Source: Streptomyces roseochromogenus subsp. oscitans DS 12.976 (GTDB taxonomy: Bacteria > Actinomycetota > Actinomycetes > Streptomycetales > Streptomycetaceae). Taken from it: DNA of 20,301 nucleotides. The stretch spans positions 2,865,983 to 2,886,283 of the forward strand of contig NZ_CM002285.1 in the NCBI RefSeq assembly GCF_000497445.1. The letters run 5' to 3'. The position numbers and the translations under genes are program-made. Position 1 is the stretch's first letter; each line of letters starts with the position of its first letter. Shown in pieces: positions 7,824 through 15,384 of the stretch. Below the pieces are notes generated by a model. It searched no databases. It was not told where the DNA came from and saw only the letters and a program-made list of their open reading frames with translations.

Positions 7824-8744
7824 ATGCCATCCGTCATCGAAGTCACCGATCTGCGCAAGGCCTACGGCGGCCGGGCCGTCGTCGACGGCGTCTCCTTCGC
7901 CGTCGAGGAGGGCGAGATCTTCGGGATCCTCGGCCCGAACGGCGCCGGCAAGACCACCACCGTGGAGTGCGTCGAGGGGCTGCGGGCCCCCGACGGCGGC
8001 CGGATCCGGGTCGCCGGTCACGACCCGGTCGCCGACCACGACGAGGTCGCGAGGATCCTCGGCGCCCAGCTGCAGCAGAGCGAACTCCAGGCCAAGCTCA
8101 CCGTGCGCGAGGCGCTGGAGCTGTACGCCGCCTTCCACCCGAACCCGGCCGACTGGCGGCCGCTGGCCGAACGCCTCGGCCTCACCGCGAAGCTCGGCAC
8201 CCGGTTCGGCAAGCTGTCGGGCGGGCAGCAGCAGCGCCTGTTCATCGCGCTGGCGCTCATCGGCGGTCCCCGGGTGGTGGTGCTGGACGAGCTGACCACC
8301 GGGCTCGACCCGCGCGCCCGCCGTGCCACCTGGCAGCTCATCGAGGACGTCCGGGCGAGCGGTGTCACCGTGCTGCTCGTCACGCACTTCATGGAGGAGG
8401 CGCAGCGGCTCTGCGACCGTATCGCGGTCATCGACAAGGGGCGGATCGCGGCGCTGGACACCCCGGCCGGTCTCATCCAGCGCTCCGCCGGCGCCACGGT
8501 CGTGTCCTTCACGCCGTCCGCGCCTTTGGACGAGCGGGAGTTGTACGGGCTGCCCGCGCTCGCCTCGGTCGAGCAGAAGGACGGGCGGATCACCCTCACC
8601 GGCACCGACGAGACGGTCAACGCCGTCATCTCGCTGCTCGCCCGCCACCACATCACCGCCCGCCAGCTGCGCGTCACCGACGCCACCCTGGACGACGCGT
8701 TCCTCGACCTGACCGAAGGCCACACCAAGGAGGCAGCGGCATGA
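7824..8744 (+). CDS. ABC-2 type efflux system ATP-binding protein (DrrA/YvfR-like)
   Basis: A 306-residue cytoplasmic ATPase of a two-gene ABC-2 exporter. Seen: Walker A GPNGAGKTT (K43), Q-loop ILGAQLQQSELQ, signature KLSGGQQQRL, Walker B VVLDELTTGLD with the catalytic Glu, and switch His in LLVTHFMEEA. A roughly 85-residue C-terminal extension follows, ending in TLDDAFLDLTEG, the typical tail of DrrA/CcmA-class drug-export ATPases. The start is ATG 7824; upstream in-frame codons back to 7764 encode sequence that does not align with the family. The stop overlaps the permease start (ATGA at 8741-8744). The next three genes follow with overlaps or a short gap, so the four form one operon. The substrate is unknown; an antibiotic or cell-envelope-active compound is the usual guess. 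Confidence 0.92.
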   Translation: MPSVIEVTDLRKAYGGRAVVDGVSFAVEEGEIFGILGPNGAGKTTTVECVEGLRAPDGGRIRVAGHDPVADHDEVARILGAQLQQSELQAKLTVREALELYAAFHPNPADWRPLAERLGLTAKLGTRFGKLSGGQQQRLFIALALIGGPRVVVLDELTTGLDPRARRATWQLIEDVRASGVTVLLVTHFMEEAQRLCDRIAVIDKGRIAALDTPAGLIQRSAGATVVSFTPSAPLDERELYGLPALASVEQKDGRITLTGTDETVNAVISLLARHHITARQLRVTDATLDDAFLDLTEGHTKEAAA

Positions 8745-9475
8745 ACACCGCCGTGCTGCGCACCGAGTTCCGCCTGTTCCGCCGCGAACCCGCGGCCGTC
8801 TTCTGGATCTTCCTGTTCCCGACGCTGCTGCTGGCGATCCTCGGCTCGATCCCCTCCTTCCGCGAGGTCGACAAGTCGATGGGCGGGCTGCGGCCGATCG
8901 ACGCCTATGTGCCGGTGGCCGTGCTGATCGCCCTGATCATGTCGGGGGTGCAGTCGCTGCCGCAGGCCCTGACCGGCTACCGGGAGCGGGGCATCCTGCG
9001 CCGGATGTCCGCCACTCCGGTACGGCCCTCCGCTCTGCTGGCGGCACAGATGCTCGTGCAGGGTGTGGTCGCGCTGGCCTCGGCGCTGCTCGCGCTCGTG
9101 GTCGGCCGTATCGCCTTCGACGTACGGCTGCCCCGGCAGCCGGCCGGCTACCTGCTCGCGCTGCTGCTCGCGGCGGCGGCCGCGCTCGCCCTCGGCAACC
9201 TCGTCTCGGCGCTGTCCCGGACCACGAAGATCGCGGGCGCGATCGGAACGGCGGTGTTCTTCCCGATGATGTTCTGCGCGGGAGTCTGGCTGCCGGTCCA
9301 GTCCATGCCGCACGGCCTGGCCCGGGTGGTGCAGCTGACCCCGTTCGGCGCGGCGGCCCGCGCTCTGAACGAGGCGGCCTCGGGACACTGGCCCGGCTGG
9401 GCGCACCTGGGCGTGCTCGCGCTGTGGACGGTGCTGCTGACGGCCGGTGCCGCCCGCTGGTTCCGCTGGGAGTGA
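8741..9475 (+). CDS. ABC-2 type transporter permease
   Basis: A 244-residue membrane protein with about six spans. The N-terminal segment EFRLFRREPAAVFWIFLFP is the usual entry of ABC-2 permeases. YRERGILRRMSATPVRPS is the conserved cytoplasmic loop thought to contact the ATPase. Later spans include ALALGNLVSALSRTTK and FFPMMFCAGVWLPVQSMP, the family's C-terminal signature, followed by the re-entrant TPFGAAARALNEA. It forms the membrane pore for the ATPase encoded just upstream, whose stop it overlaps by 4 nt; AGGAGG before the ATG provides a good ribosome site inside the upstream gene. The size fits YvfS/DrrB-like permeases. A histidine kinase gene starts 37 nt downstream. Confidence 0.92.
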   Translation: MNTAVLRTEFRLFRREPAAVFWIFLFPTLLLAILGSIPSFREVDKSMGGLRPIDAYVPVAVLIALIMSGVQSLPQALTGYRERGILRRMSATPVRPSALLAAQMLVQGVVALASALLALVVGRIAFDVRLPRQPAGYLLALLLAAAAALALGNLVSALSRTTKIAGAIGTAVFFPMMFCAGVWLPVQSMPHGLARVVQLTPFGAAARALNEAASGHWPGWAHLGVLALWTVLLTAGAARWFRWE

Positions 9476-9511
9476 GCGGGTGAGCCTGGGAGTGACGGAT
9501 GGGAGGGAGCC

Positions 9512-10780
9512 GTGCCGGACACTGAGCACATGACGAACCCCGTGGAACCCTCGCGCAGGGTCGGCTTCGACACCTGGGGACCCCACGCGCTGCTCGCCGT
9601 GGCTGTCGTGACGGCGGCGGGCGCGGCCCACGCGGTCGGCATGACACGGGATGCGATGTACGCGGCCGGCGCGCTGGCGGCCGCCGCCGTGCCGCTCCAG
9701 CTGTGCCTGGGGCTGGCGCGGCGGAACACACCGGGACCGAACCGTACGAGCGCGGTGCTGTACTTCCTGCGCTGGGCACTCGGCTTCGTGCTCGCCTGGC
9801 TGAACCCGTTCTTCGCCTTCTACGCCGTCGCCGGCTACTACAGCGCCGACCGGCATCTGCCCCGCCGGCTGGTCATGCCGGGGCTCGTCCTGACCGCGAT
9901 CACCATGGCCGGCAGCCAGATCGGCGGTCTGCCGCCGCATGGTCCGGTGTCGTGGACGGGCTTCTTCGTGGTCTTCGCGGCCAACGTCGGAATGGTCACC
10001 CTGTTCACCCGGTTCGCCCGGCAGGAGCAGGCCCTCACCCAGGGGCAGGCCGACACCATCGCCGAACTGGAGCGCACCAACACGGCGTTGCAGGAGGCCC
10101 TGGAAGAGAACGCGGCCCTGCACGCCCAGCTTCTCGTCCAGGCGCGGGAGGCGGGCGTGGCCGACGAGCGCCGCCGGCTCGCCGCCGAGATCCACGACAC
10201 CATCGCGCAGGGCCTGACCGGGATCATCGCCCAGCTCCAGGTCGTCGCGAACGCCCCCGACCTGGACACCGCCCGCACCCATCTGGAGCGCGCCTCTTCC
10301 CTGGCCCGGCACAGCCTCGGCGAGGCCCGCCGCTCGGTGCACAACCTCGCTCCGGTCGCCCTGGCCGCCGACGGGCTGCCGGAGGCGCTGAAGAAGACGG
10401 TCACCGATTGGGGCGAACGCACCGGCGCCCGCGCCGACTTCACGGTCACCGGCACCACCGAGCACCTGCACGAAGAGGTCTCGGCAACCCTCCTCCGCAT
10501 CTCCCAGGAGGCCCTGTCCAACGCGGCCCGGCACGCCCGCCCGACCCGCGTCGGAGTGACCCTGTCCTTCATGGGCGACGAGGTCACGCTGGACATCCGC
10601 GACGACGGCACCGGCTTCGACCCGGCCGCCGTACCGGAGCGCACCCACGCCGGCGGCTTCGGCCTGGGCGGTATGCGGGCCCGCGCCGAGCGCATCGCGG
10701 GCTCCCTCACGGTCGAGTCGGAACCGGGGCAGGGCACGGCGGTGTCGGCTCGCGTACCGTTGGTGCGCGATGACCGCTGA
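9512..10780 (+). CDS. Sensor histidine kinase, NarL-type (HisKA_3)
   Basis: A 422-residue membrane kinase. Residues about 25-170 hold four to five membrane spans forming a small intramembrane sensor without a large extracellular domain. A coiled coil (about 172-220; LERTNTALQEALEENAALHA) leads to the HisKA_3 dimerisation domain with phospho-acceptor H228 in LAAEIHDTIAQGL. The HATPase domain shows the N-box ISQEALSNAARHA (from about 330), G1 IRDDGTGFD (D364) and G2 GFGLGGMRARAERIAG (about 381). The start is GTG 9512, with GGGAGGG at 9501-9507; an alternative ATG is at 9530. The gene overlaps the response regulator by 11 nt. Intramembrane-sensing kinases beside ABC-2 genes usually sense envelope stress or the exported drug and switch on the exporter; that role is inferred here. 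Confidence 0.93.
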   Translation: MPDTEHMTNPVEPSRRVGFDTWGPHALLAVAVVTAAGAAHAVGMTRDAMYAAGALAAAAVPLQLCLGLARRNTPGPNRTSAVLYFLRWALGFVLAWLNPFFAFYAVAGYYSADRHLPRRLVMPGLVLTAITMAGSQIGGLPPHGPVSWTGFFVVFAANVGMVTLFTRFARQEQALTQGQADTIAELERTNTALQEALEENAALHAQLLVQAREAGVADERRRLAAEIHDTIAQGLTGIIAQLQVVANAPDLDTARTHLERASSLARHSLGEARRSVHNLAPVALAADGLPEALKKTVTDWGERTGARADFTVTGTTEHLHEEVSATLLRISQEALSNAARHARPTRVGVTLSFMGDEVTLDIRDDGTGFDPAAVPERTHAGGFGLGGMRARAERIAGSLTVESEPGQGTAVSARVPLVRDDR

Positions 10781-11414
10781 GACTCTGATTTCCCTGCTGA
10801 TCGTGGACGACCACCCGGTGGTCCGCGACGGCCTGCGCGGCATGTTCGAGTCGGCTCCGGGCTTCCGGGTGCTCGGGGAGGCCGCGAACGGCGTGGAGGC
10901 GGTGGCCCGGGCCACGGCCCTTGACCCGGACGTGATCCTGATGGACCTGCGGATGCCGGGCGGCTCGGGCGTGGACGCGATCCGCGAACTGACTCGTCTC
11001 GGTGTCCGCGCGAGGATCCTGGTTCTGACCACCTACGACACCGACTCCGACACCCTGCCCGCGATCGAGGCGGGCGCCACGGGCTATCTGTTGAAGGACG
11101 CCCCACGCGACGAGCTGTTCACCGCCGTCCGCGCCGCCGCCGAGGGCCGTACGGTCCTCTCCCCCGCCGTCGCCTCCCGCCTGGTCCACGCGGTCCGCAC
11201 GCCCCGACAGCCCGGCAACGAACCCCTCTCCGGCCGTGAACGCGAGGTCCTGGCCCTGGTCGCGAAGGGCACCTCGAACCGCGAGATCGCTCGCGAACTC
11301 TTCATCAGCGAGGCGACGGTGAAAACCCACCTCACCCACCTGTACACCAAGCTCGGCGTCAACGACCGTGCGGCGGCGGTGGCGGTGGGGTACGACCGGG
11401 GGATCCTGGGCTGA
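10770..11414 (+). CDS. Response regulator, NarL/LuxR family
   Basis: A 214-residue DNA-binding regulator. The receiver domain (about 1-125) has the acidic pair D13/D14, phospho-acceptor D59 in VILMDLRMPG, switch T87 and K109 in GYLLKD. After a linker, the LuxR-type helix-turn-helix (about 148-212) shows LSGREREVLALVAKG, SNREIARELFISEATVKTH and LYTKLGV. ATG 10770 overlaps the kinase stop by 11 nt, so the two are translationally coupled and should be cognate partners. It is last in the ATPase-permease-kinase-regulator operon and probably activates the operon from the 7677-7823 region. The paralogous exporter pairs on either side are possible further targets, but no binding site was identified. 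Confidence 0.95.
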   Translation: MTAETLISLLIVDDHPVVRDGLRGMFESAPGFRVLGEAANGVEAVARATALDPDVILMDLRMPGGSGVDAIRELTRLGVRARILVLTTYDTDSDTLPAIEAGATGYLLKDAPRDELFTAVRAAAEGRTVLSPAVASRLVHAVRTPRQPGNEPLSGREREVLALVAKGTSNREIARELFISEATVKTHLTHLYTKLGVNDRAAAVAVGYDRGILG

Positions 11415-11522
11415 ACGCGGCCGCCGGACAGCGGGATGCGGCCTCTTTAATCGATGGAGCCGCCGGACCCGCCCCCGATACGTTCGACGTTCACCGGCGG
11501 GGTCGAGCCGATCGGGGGGCGG

Positions 11523-13277
11523 ATGATCGACGCGTATGAGGAACCGGGGACGCCCGATACCCGTGGCGGCTGGCGTTATCTGTGGTGGCTGGTGCTGTGT
11601 CAGCCGGGCCGGGCGGCGGCCGGGGCGGTGCTGGGCAGTGTGTGGATGGTGCTGCTGGCCGCACAGCCGTATCTGATGGCGCGGGCCGTGGACGGCGGGC
11701 TGGTGCCGGGGCGGCTGGGGGTGCTGGCCGGGTGGACCGGGGTGATGTTCGTGCTCGGGTCGGTCAACGCCTGGTTGAGCATCATGCGGCACCGCACGAT
11801 GACCCGGGTCCGGATGGACGCCAACTTCCGTACGGTGAAGGTGGTCATGGGGCATGTGGTACGGCTCGGGGCCGCGCTGCCGCGCCGGGCGGGGGCCGGT
11901 GAGGTGGTGACGATCGGCGTCGGCGATGTACAGACCATCGCGCAGGCGCTGACCGTGGTGGGTCCGGGCACCGGCTCGGCCGTGGTCTATGTGGTGGTGG
12001 CCGGGCTGCTGATGGCGGTCTCGGCGCCGCTCGCCGTCGTCGTACTGCTCGGACTGCCGGTGATCGCGCTGGTCACCGGGCCGCTGACGGTACGGCTGCA
12101 GGGCGCCGAGAGCGCGTACCGGGAGCGGCAGGGTGTGCTCACCGCCCGCATCGGCGACCTCGCGGGCGGGCTGCGCGTCCTCAACGGGCTCGGCGGAAAA
12201 GGGCTGTTCGCGGACGCCTTCCGCAAGGACTCGCAGCGGCTGCGGGCGCAGGGCTACCGGGTGGGCGCGGTGGCCAGCTGGGTGCAGGCGCTCGGCGTGG
12301 GCCTGCCCACCCTGTTTCTGGCCGTGGTGACCTGGCTCGCCGCCCGGCTCGCCGCCGAACACTCCATCAGTATCGGCCAGTTGGTGTCGGTGTACGGCTA
12401 TGTGGCGGTGCTGATCGGGCCGGTGGCCTTCTTCGTGGAGGCGACCTACGAGATGAACCGGGGCGTGGTGGCCGCGCGCCGGGTCGTACGGCTGCTGCGG
12501 CTGGAGCCGGAGCCGGACGAGGGCACGCGGCCGGCGCCCGAGGGACCGGCCGAGCTGCACGATCCGGCGTCCGGGGTGCGGGTGGTGCCGGGCCGGCTGA
12601 CCGCGCTGGCCGCCGCACGGCCCGTCGAGGCCGCCGCCGTGGTCGACCGGCTCGGCCGGTTCGGGCCGACCGAGGCCACCTGGGGTGCGGTACGGCTCGA
12701 CGAGGTCCCCCTCACCGACGTACGACGGAGGATCCTGGTCGCGGACAACGAGGCCGACCTGTTCGCCGGGCCGCTGCGGGAGGTCGTGGCGGCCGGGCAT
12801 CCGGCCGGGGAGGCGGAGTTGCGCCGGGCGCTGTACGCGGCCGCCGCCGAGGACGTCGTACGCGGGCTGCCGGACGGGCCGGACTCGGCGGTGGCCGGGC
12901 AGGGCCGGAGCCTCTCGGGCGGGCAGCGGCAACGGGTGCGGCTGGTCCGGGCGTTGCTCGCCGATCCCGAGGTGCTGCTCGCCGTGGAGCCGACCTCGGC
13001 GCTGGACGCGCACACGGAGGCGGCGGTCGCGGGCCGGCTGCAGGAGGCGCGGGTGGGCCGTACGACGCTGGTGACGTCCACCTCGCCGCTGGTGCTGGAC
13101 CGCGCGGACACGGTCGTGTTCCTGGTCGACGGAAAGGTCGCGGCGAGCGGCACCCACCGGCGACTGCTGACGGCGGAGCCGGGCTATCGCGCGCTCGTCG
13201 CCCGGGACACAGAACAGGACTCGGGGCGGGACTCGGAACAGGACTCGGGGCGGGACGCGGAAGGAGCCGTACGGTGA
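11523..13277 (+). CDS. ABC exporter half-transporter with a highly degenerate NBD
   Basis: A 584-residue TMD-NBD protein with six membrane spans at about residues 20-320. Its NBD keeps a perfect signature, RSLSGGQRQRVRL (LSGGQ 464-468), and the Glu of Walker B (E489). Walker A is absent: the segment where GxxGxGK should stand reads LTALAAARPVEAAA (359-372). Walker B Asp is V488 (LLAVEPTSALD), the Q-loop reads LVADNEADLF, and the switch His is replaced in VTSTSPL (S519). It almost certainly cannot bind ATP in the usual way and works as the signature-donating half of a heterodimer with the next gene. ATG 11523 follows a G-rich GGGGGGCGG; an in-frame ATG at 11454 lacks a ribosome site. The C-terminus carries a charged tandem repeat. 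The stop overlaps the next start (GTGA). Confidence 0.88.
   Translation: MIDAYEEPGTPDTRGGWRYLWWLVLCQPGRAAAGAVLGSVWMVLLAAQPYLMARAVDGGLVPGRLGVLAGWTGVMFVLGSVNAWLSIMRHRTMTRVRMDANFRTVKVVMGHVVRLGAALPRRAGAGEVVTIGVGDVQTIAQALTVVGPGTGSAVVYVVVAGLLMAVSAPLAVVVLLGLPVIALVTGPLTVRLQGAESAYRERQGVLTARIGDLAGGLRVLNGLGGKGLFADAFRKDSQRLRAQGYRVGAVASWVQALGVGLPTLFLAVVTWLAARLAAEHSISIGQLVSVYGYVAVLIGPVAFFVEATYEMNRGVVAARRVVRLLRLEPEPDEGTRPAPEGPAELHDPASGVRVVPGRLTALAAARPVEAAAVVDRLGRFGPTEATWGAVRLDEVPLTDVRRRILVADNEADLFAGPLREVVAAGHPAGEAELRRALYAAAAEDVVRGLPDGPDSAVAGQGRSLSGGQRQRVRLVRALLADPEVLLAVEPTSALDAHTEAAVAGRLQEARVGRTTLVTSTSPLVLDRADTVVFLVDGKVAASGTHRRLLTAEPGYRALVARDTEQDSGRDSEQDSGRDAEGAVR
13212..13259 (+). repeat. Two-copy 24-bp in-frame tandem repeat at the exporter C-terminus
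   Basis: Units at 13212-13235 and 13236-13259 start gaacaggactcggggc and differ at one base. They encode EQDSGRDS and EQDSGRDA, a hydrophilic tail just before the stop. The copy number could change by slippage without shifting the frame. Confidence 0.9.
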
Positions 13278-15091
13278 CGGCGGGCCAGGGGCTGCTGCCG
13301 GTCGCGGACCGGGGCACGGTACGGCGGGCCGCACTGCGGCTGGTGCGCGCCGACGGGCGGGCGTTCACCGCCACGCTGCTGCTGAACGCGCTGGCGGCGG
13401 GGGCGGGGCTGGTCGGGCCGTGGCTGGTCGGGCGGATCGTCGACGCGGTGCGGCGCGGGCACGGGGTCGGTGCGGTGGACCGGCTGGCACCGTGGATCCT
13501 GCTGTGCGCGCTGGCGCAGGTGCTGCTGGCCCGCTGGGCGCGCCTCGTGGGGTACCGGTTCGGGGAGCGGACGCTGGCCCGGGTGCGCGAGGAGTACGTC
13601 GAGCGGGTGCTGGCGCTGCCCGCGTCCGTGGTGGAGCGGGCCGGCACCGGTGATCTGACGGCGCGCGGCACGGCGGACGTGGCGATCGTCGGCACCACGC
13701 TGCGGGACGTCGGCCCGGAGCTGCTGGTCAACACCGTGCAGGCGCTGTTCGTCCTGGTCGCCGTGTTCGCGCTCGACCCGCTGCTCGGCGCGTTCGGGCT
13801 GCTCGGGCTGACCCCGATCTGGCTGGCGCTGCGCTGGTATCTGCGCCGGGCCCGGGACGGCTATCTCGCGGAGGGCGCGGCCACGTCCGAGGTCGCCGAG
13901 ATCCTCGCCTCCACGGCGGCCGGGGCCCGCACCGTCGAGGCGTTCGGGCTGCGGCAGCGGCGAATCACGGCGAGCCGGGACGCGCTGGAGAAGTCCCGCC
14001 GTACCCGCTTCTACACGCTGTTCCTGCGGACGGTGTTCTTCCCGGCGGTCGAGGTGACGTACACCGTCCCGGTGGCGGGCGTACTGCTGCTCGGCGGCTG
14101 GCTGCACCAGCGGGGCGCGGTCGGGGTCGGCGCGGTGGTGGCCGCGGCGCTGTATCTACGGCAGTTCACCGAGCCCCTGGACCAGATCCTGATGCGCGTG
14201 GAGCAGCTGCAGAGCAGCAGCGCGTCGTTCGCCCGCGTGGAGGGGCTGGCGCAGGCACCGGGCGCGGACACCGGCAGTCCGGCGCGGGCACCGGACGCGC
14301 ACATCACCGGCTCGGCCCAGGCACCCTGTAAGGACGCCGTCCCGGCCGACGACCGTATCGACGTACGCGGAGTCCGCTACGCCTACGAACGCGGCGGCGA
14401 GGTACTCCGCGGGGTCGACCTGACCGTGCGGCCCGGGGAGCGGCTCGCCGTGGTGGGGCCCTCCGGGGCCGGGAAGACGACGCTCAGCCGGCTGCTCGCG
14501 GGCATCGACCGGCCCGGGACCGGCGCGGTGACGGTGGGCGGGGTGCCGGTCGCCGAGCTGGCGCCGGAGCTGCTGCGCCGCCAGGTGGTGCTGGTGACGC
14601 AGGAGCACCATGTGTTCCTCGGCACGGTCCGCGACAACCTGCTGATCGCCGAACCGGAGGCCGCGGACGCCGACTTGTGGGCGGCGCTCGCGGCGGTCGG
14701 GGCCGACGAGTGGGTGCGTGAGCTGCCGGACGGTCTCGACACCCCGCTGGGCGAGGGCGGCTCTGCCACCGACGGCTCCCAGGCTCAGCAACTCGCCTTG
14801 GCCCGCGTCGTGTTGGCTGACCCGCACACCCTGATCCTTGACGAGGCGACCGCCCTGCTGGACCCCACGACCGCCCGGCACGCCGAACGCGCCCTCGCCG
14901 CCGTACTGGAGGGCCGTACGGTCATCGCCATCGCGCACCGCCTGCACACGGCCCACGACGCCGACCGGGTGGCGGTCATGGAGAACGGCCGCCTGACCGA
15001 ACTGGGCACGCACGAGGACCTGGTGACGGCCCATGGCGCCTACGCGGCACTGTGGCGAACCTGGCACGGAGAGACGGCCGAGCAGCCGTGA
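13274..15091 (+). CDS. ABC exporter half-transporter, catalytic subunit with degenerate signature
   Basis: A 605-residue TMD-NBD protein. Six membrane spans at about residues 30-310 are followed by an unusual Ala/Pro-rich linker (about 325-360, with repeated AQAP and RAP motifs) and the NBD. Walker A GPSGAGKTT (K401), Q-loop VLVTQEHHVF, Walker B LILDEATALLD (catalytic E524) and switch H555 in IAHRLHT are all intact. The signature, which should read LSGGQ, is TDGSQ (499-503). It is the exact complement of the upstream subunit, so one complete ATP site forms from its Walker motifs plus the partner's LSGGQ. The start is GTG 13274, preceded by GGAAGGAG and overlapping the upstream stop as GTGA, so equimolar coupled translation is expected. 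The substrate is unknown. No strong terminator is seen directly after the stop. Confidence 0.9.
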   Translation: MTAGQGLLPVADRGTVRRAALRLVRADGRAFTATLLLNALAAGAGLVGPWLVGRIVDAVRRGHGVGAVDRLAPWILLCALAQVLLARWARLVGYRFGERTLARVREEYVERVLALPASVVERAGTGDLTARGTADVAIVGTTLRDVGPELLVNTVQALFVLVAVFALDPLLGAFGLLGLTPIWLALRWYLRRARDGYLAEGAATSEVAEILASTAAGARTVEAFGLRQRRITASRDALEKSRRTRFYTLFLRTVFFPAVEVTYTVPVAGVLLLGGWLHQRGAVGVGAVVAAALYLRQFTEPLDQILMRVEQLQSSSASFARVEGLAQAPGADTGSPARAPDAHITGSAQAPCKDAVPADDRIDVRGVRYAYERGGEVLRGVDLTVRPGERLAVVGPSGAGKTTLSRLLAGIDRPGTGAVTVGGVPVAELAPELLRRQVVLVTQEHHVFLGTVRDNLLIAEPEAADADLWAALAAVGADEWVRELPDGLDTPLGEGGSATDGSQAQQLALARVVLADPHTLILDEATALLDPTTARHAERALAAVLEGRTVIAIAHRLHTAHDADRVAVMENGRLTELGTHEDLVTAHGAYAALWRTWHGETAEQP

Positions 15092-15164
15092 CCACAACTC
15101 CGCACTGACGGCCCGTACATGACGGATCCGCATATCGAACATGAACATCCGGTCAACGGACCAT

Positions 15165-15222
15165 TTCCGGCCAAGTTTGTGACGCAGTCCTGACAGGTGC
15201 GCTGATCCCCTGTCACTCTTCC
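15165..15222 (+). promoter_or_regulatory. Conserved upstream block of metalloprotease gene 1 (TGACA-N15-TGTCA)
   Basis: The block starts ttccggccaa, has a 13-nt variable gap, then tcctgaca and tgtcactcttcc. The inverted repeat TGACAGG (15191-15197) / CCTGTCA (15209-15215) lies inside it. The same arrangement with identical spacing occurs at 17551-17608 before the paralogous gene. CTGACA (15190-15195) and CACTCT (15214-15219), 18 nt apart, could be a -35/-10 pair, so the block may be the promoter, an operator overlapping it, or both. It ends 162 nt before the GTG start. Confidence 0.55.
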
Positions 15223-15384
15223 CAAGCCGACTCACCCCAACCCACAGCAACCCCACAGTTCCACTCGCTGTGCCTGAGCGGCCCGCACGTGGTTTCGCGT
15301 AACGCCCTGTTCTGCCCGGACGTCCCAACCCACCGTCCGGTCTCCCCTGGCCGCGCGACCCGCGGTCATGCAGAAGGAGTCAGT

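Noticed and set aside
5836..7830. Upstream extension of the catalytic - strand exporter frame to 7830
   Set aside because: That half is out of frame with the clear half-transporter at 5832-7676 and is low-complexity Arg/Pro/Gly sequence. The real start is TTG 5835.
8018..11032. Open frame of about 1004 codons on the - strand across the efflux/two-component operon
   Set aside because: It is a shadow of four well-supported + strand genes. Its translation is Gln/Arg/His/Gly-rich with no domains, as expected from high-GC wobble positions.
10707..13334. Open frame of about 875 codons on the - strand opposite the response regulator and exporter
   Set aside because: Same reason: antisense of real genes, Pro/Arg/His-rich, no recognisable motif.
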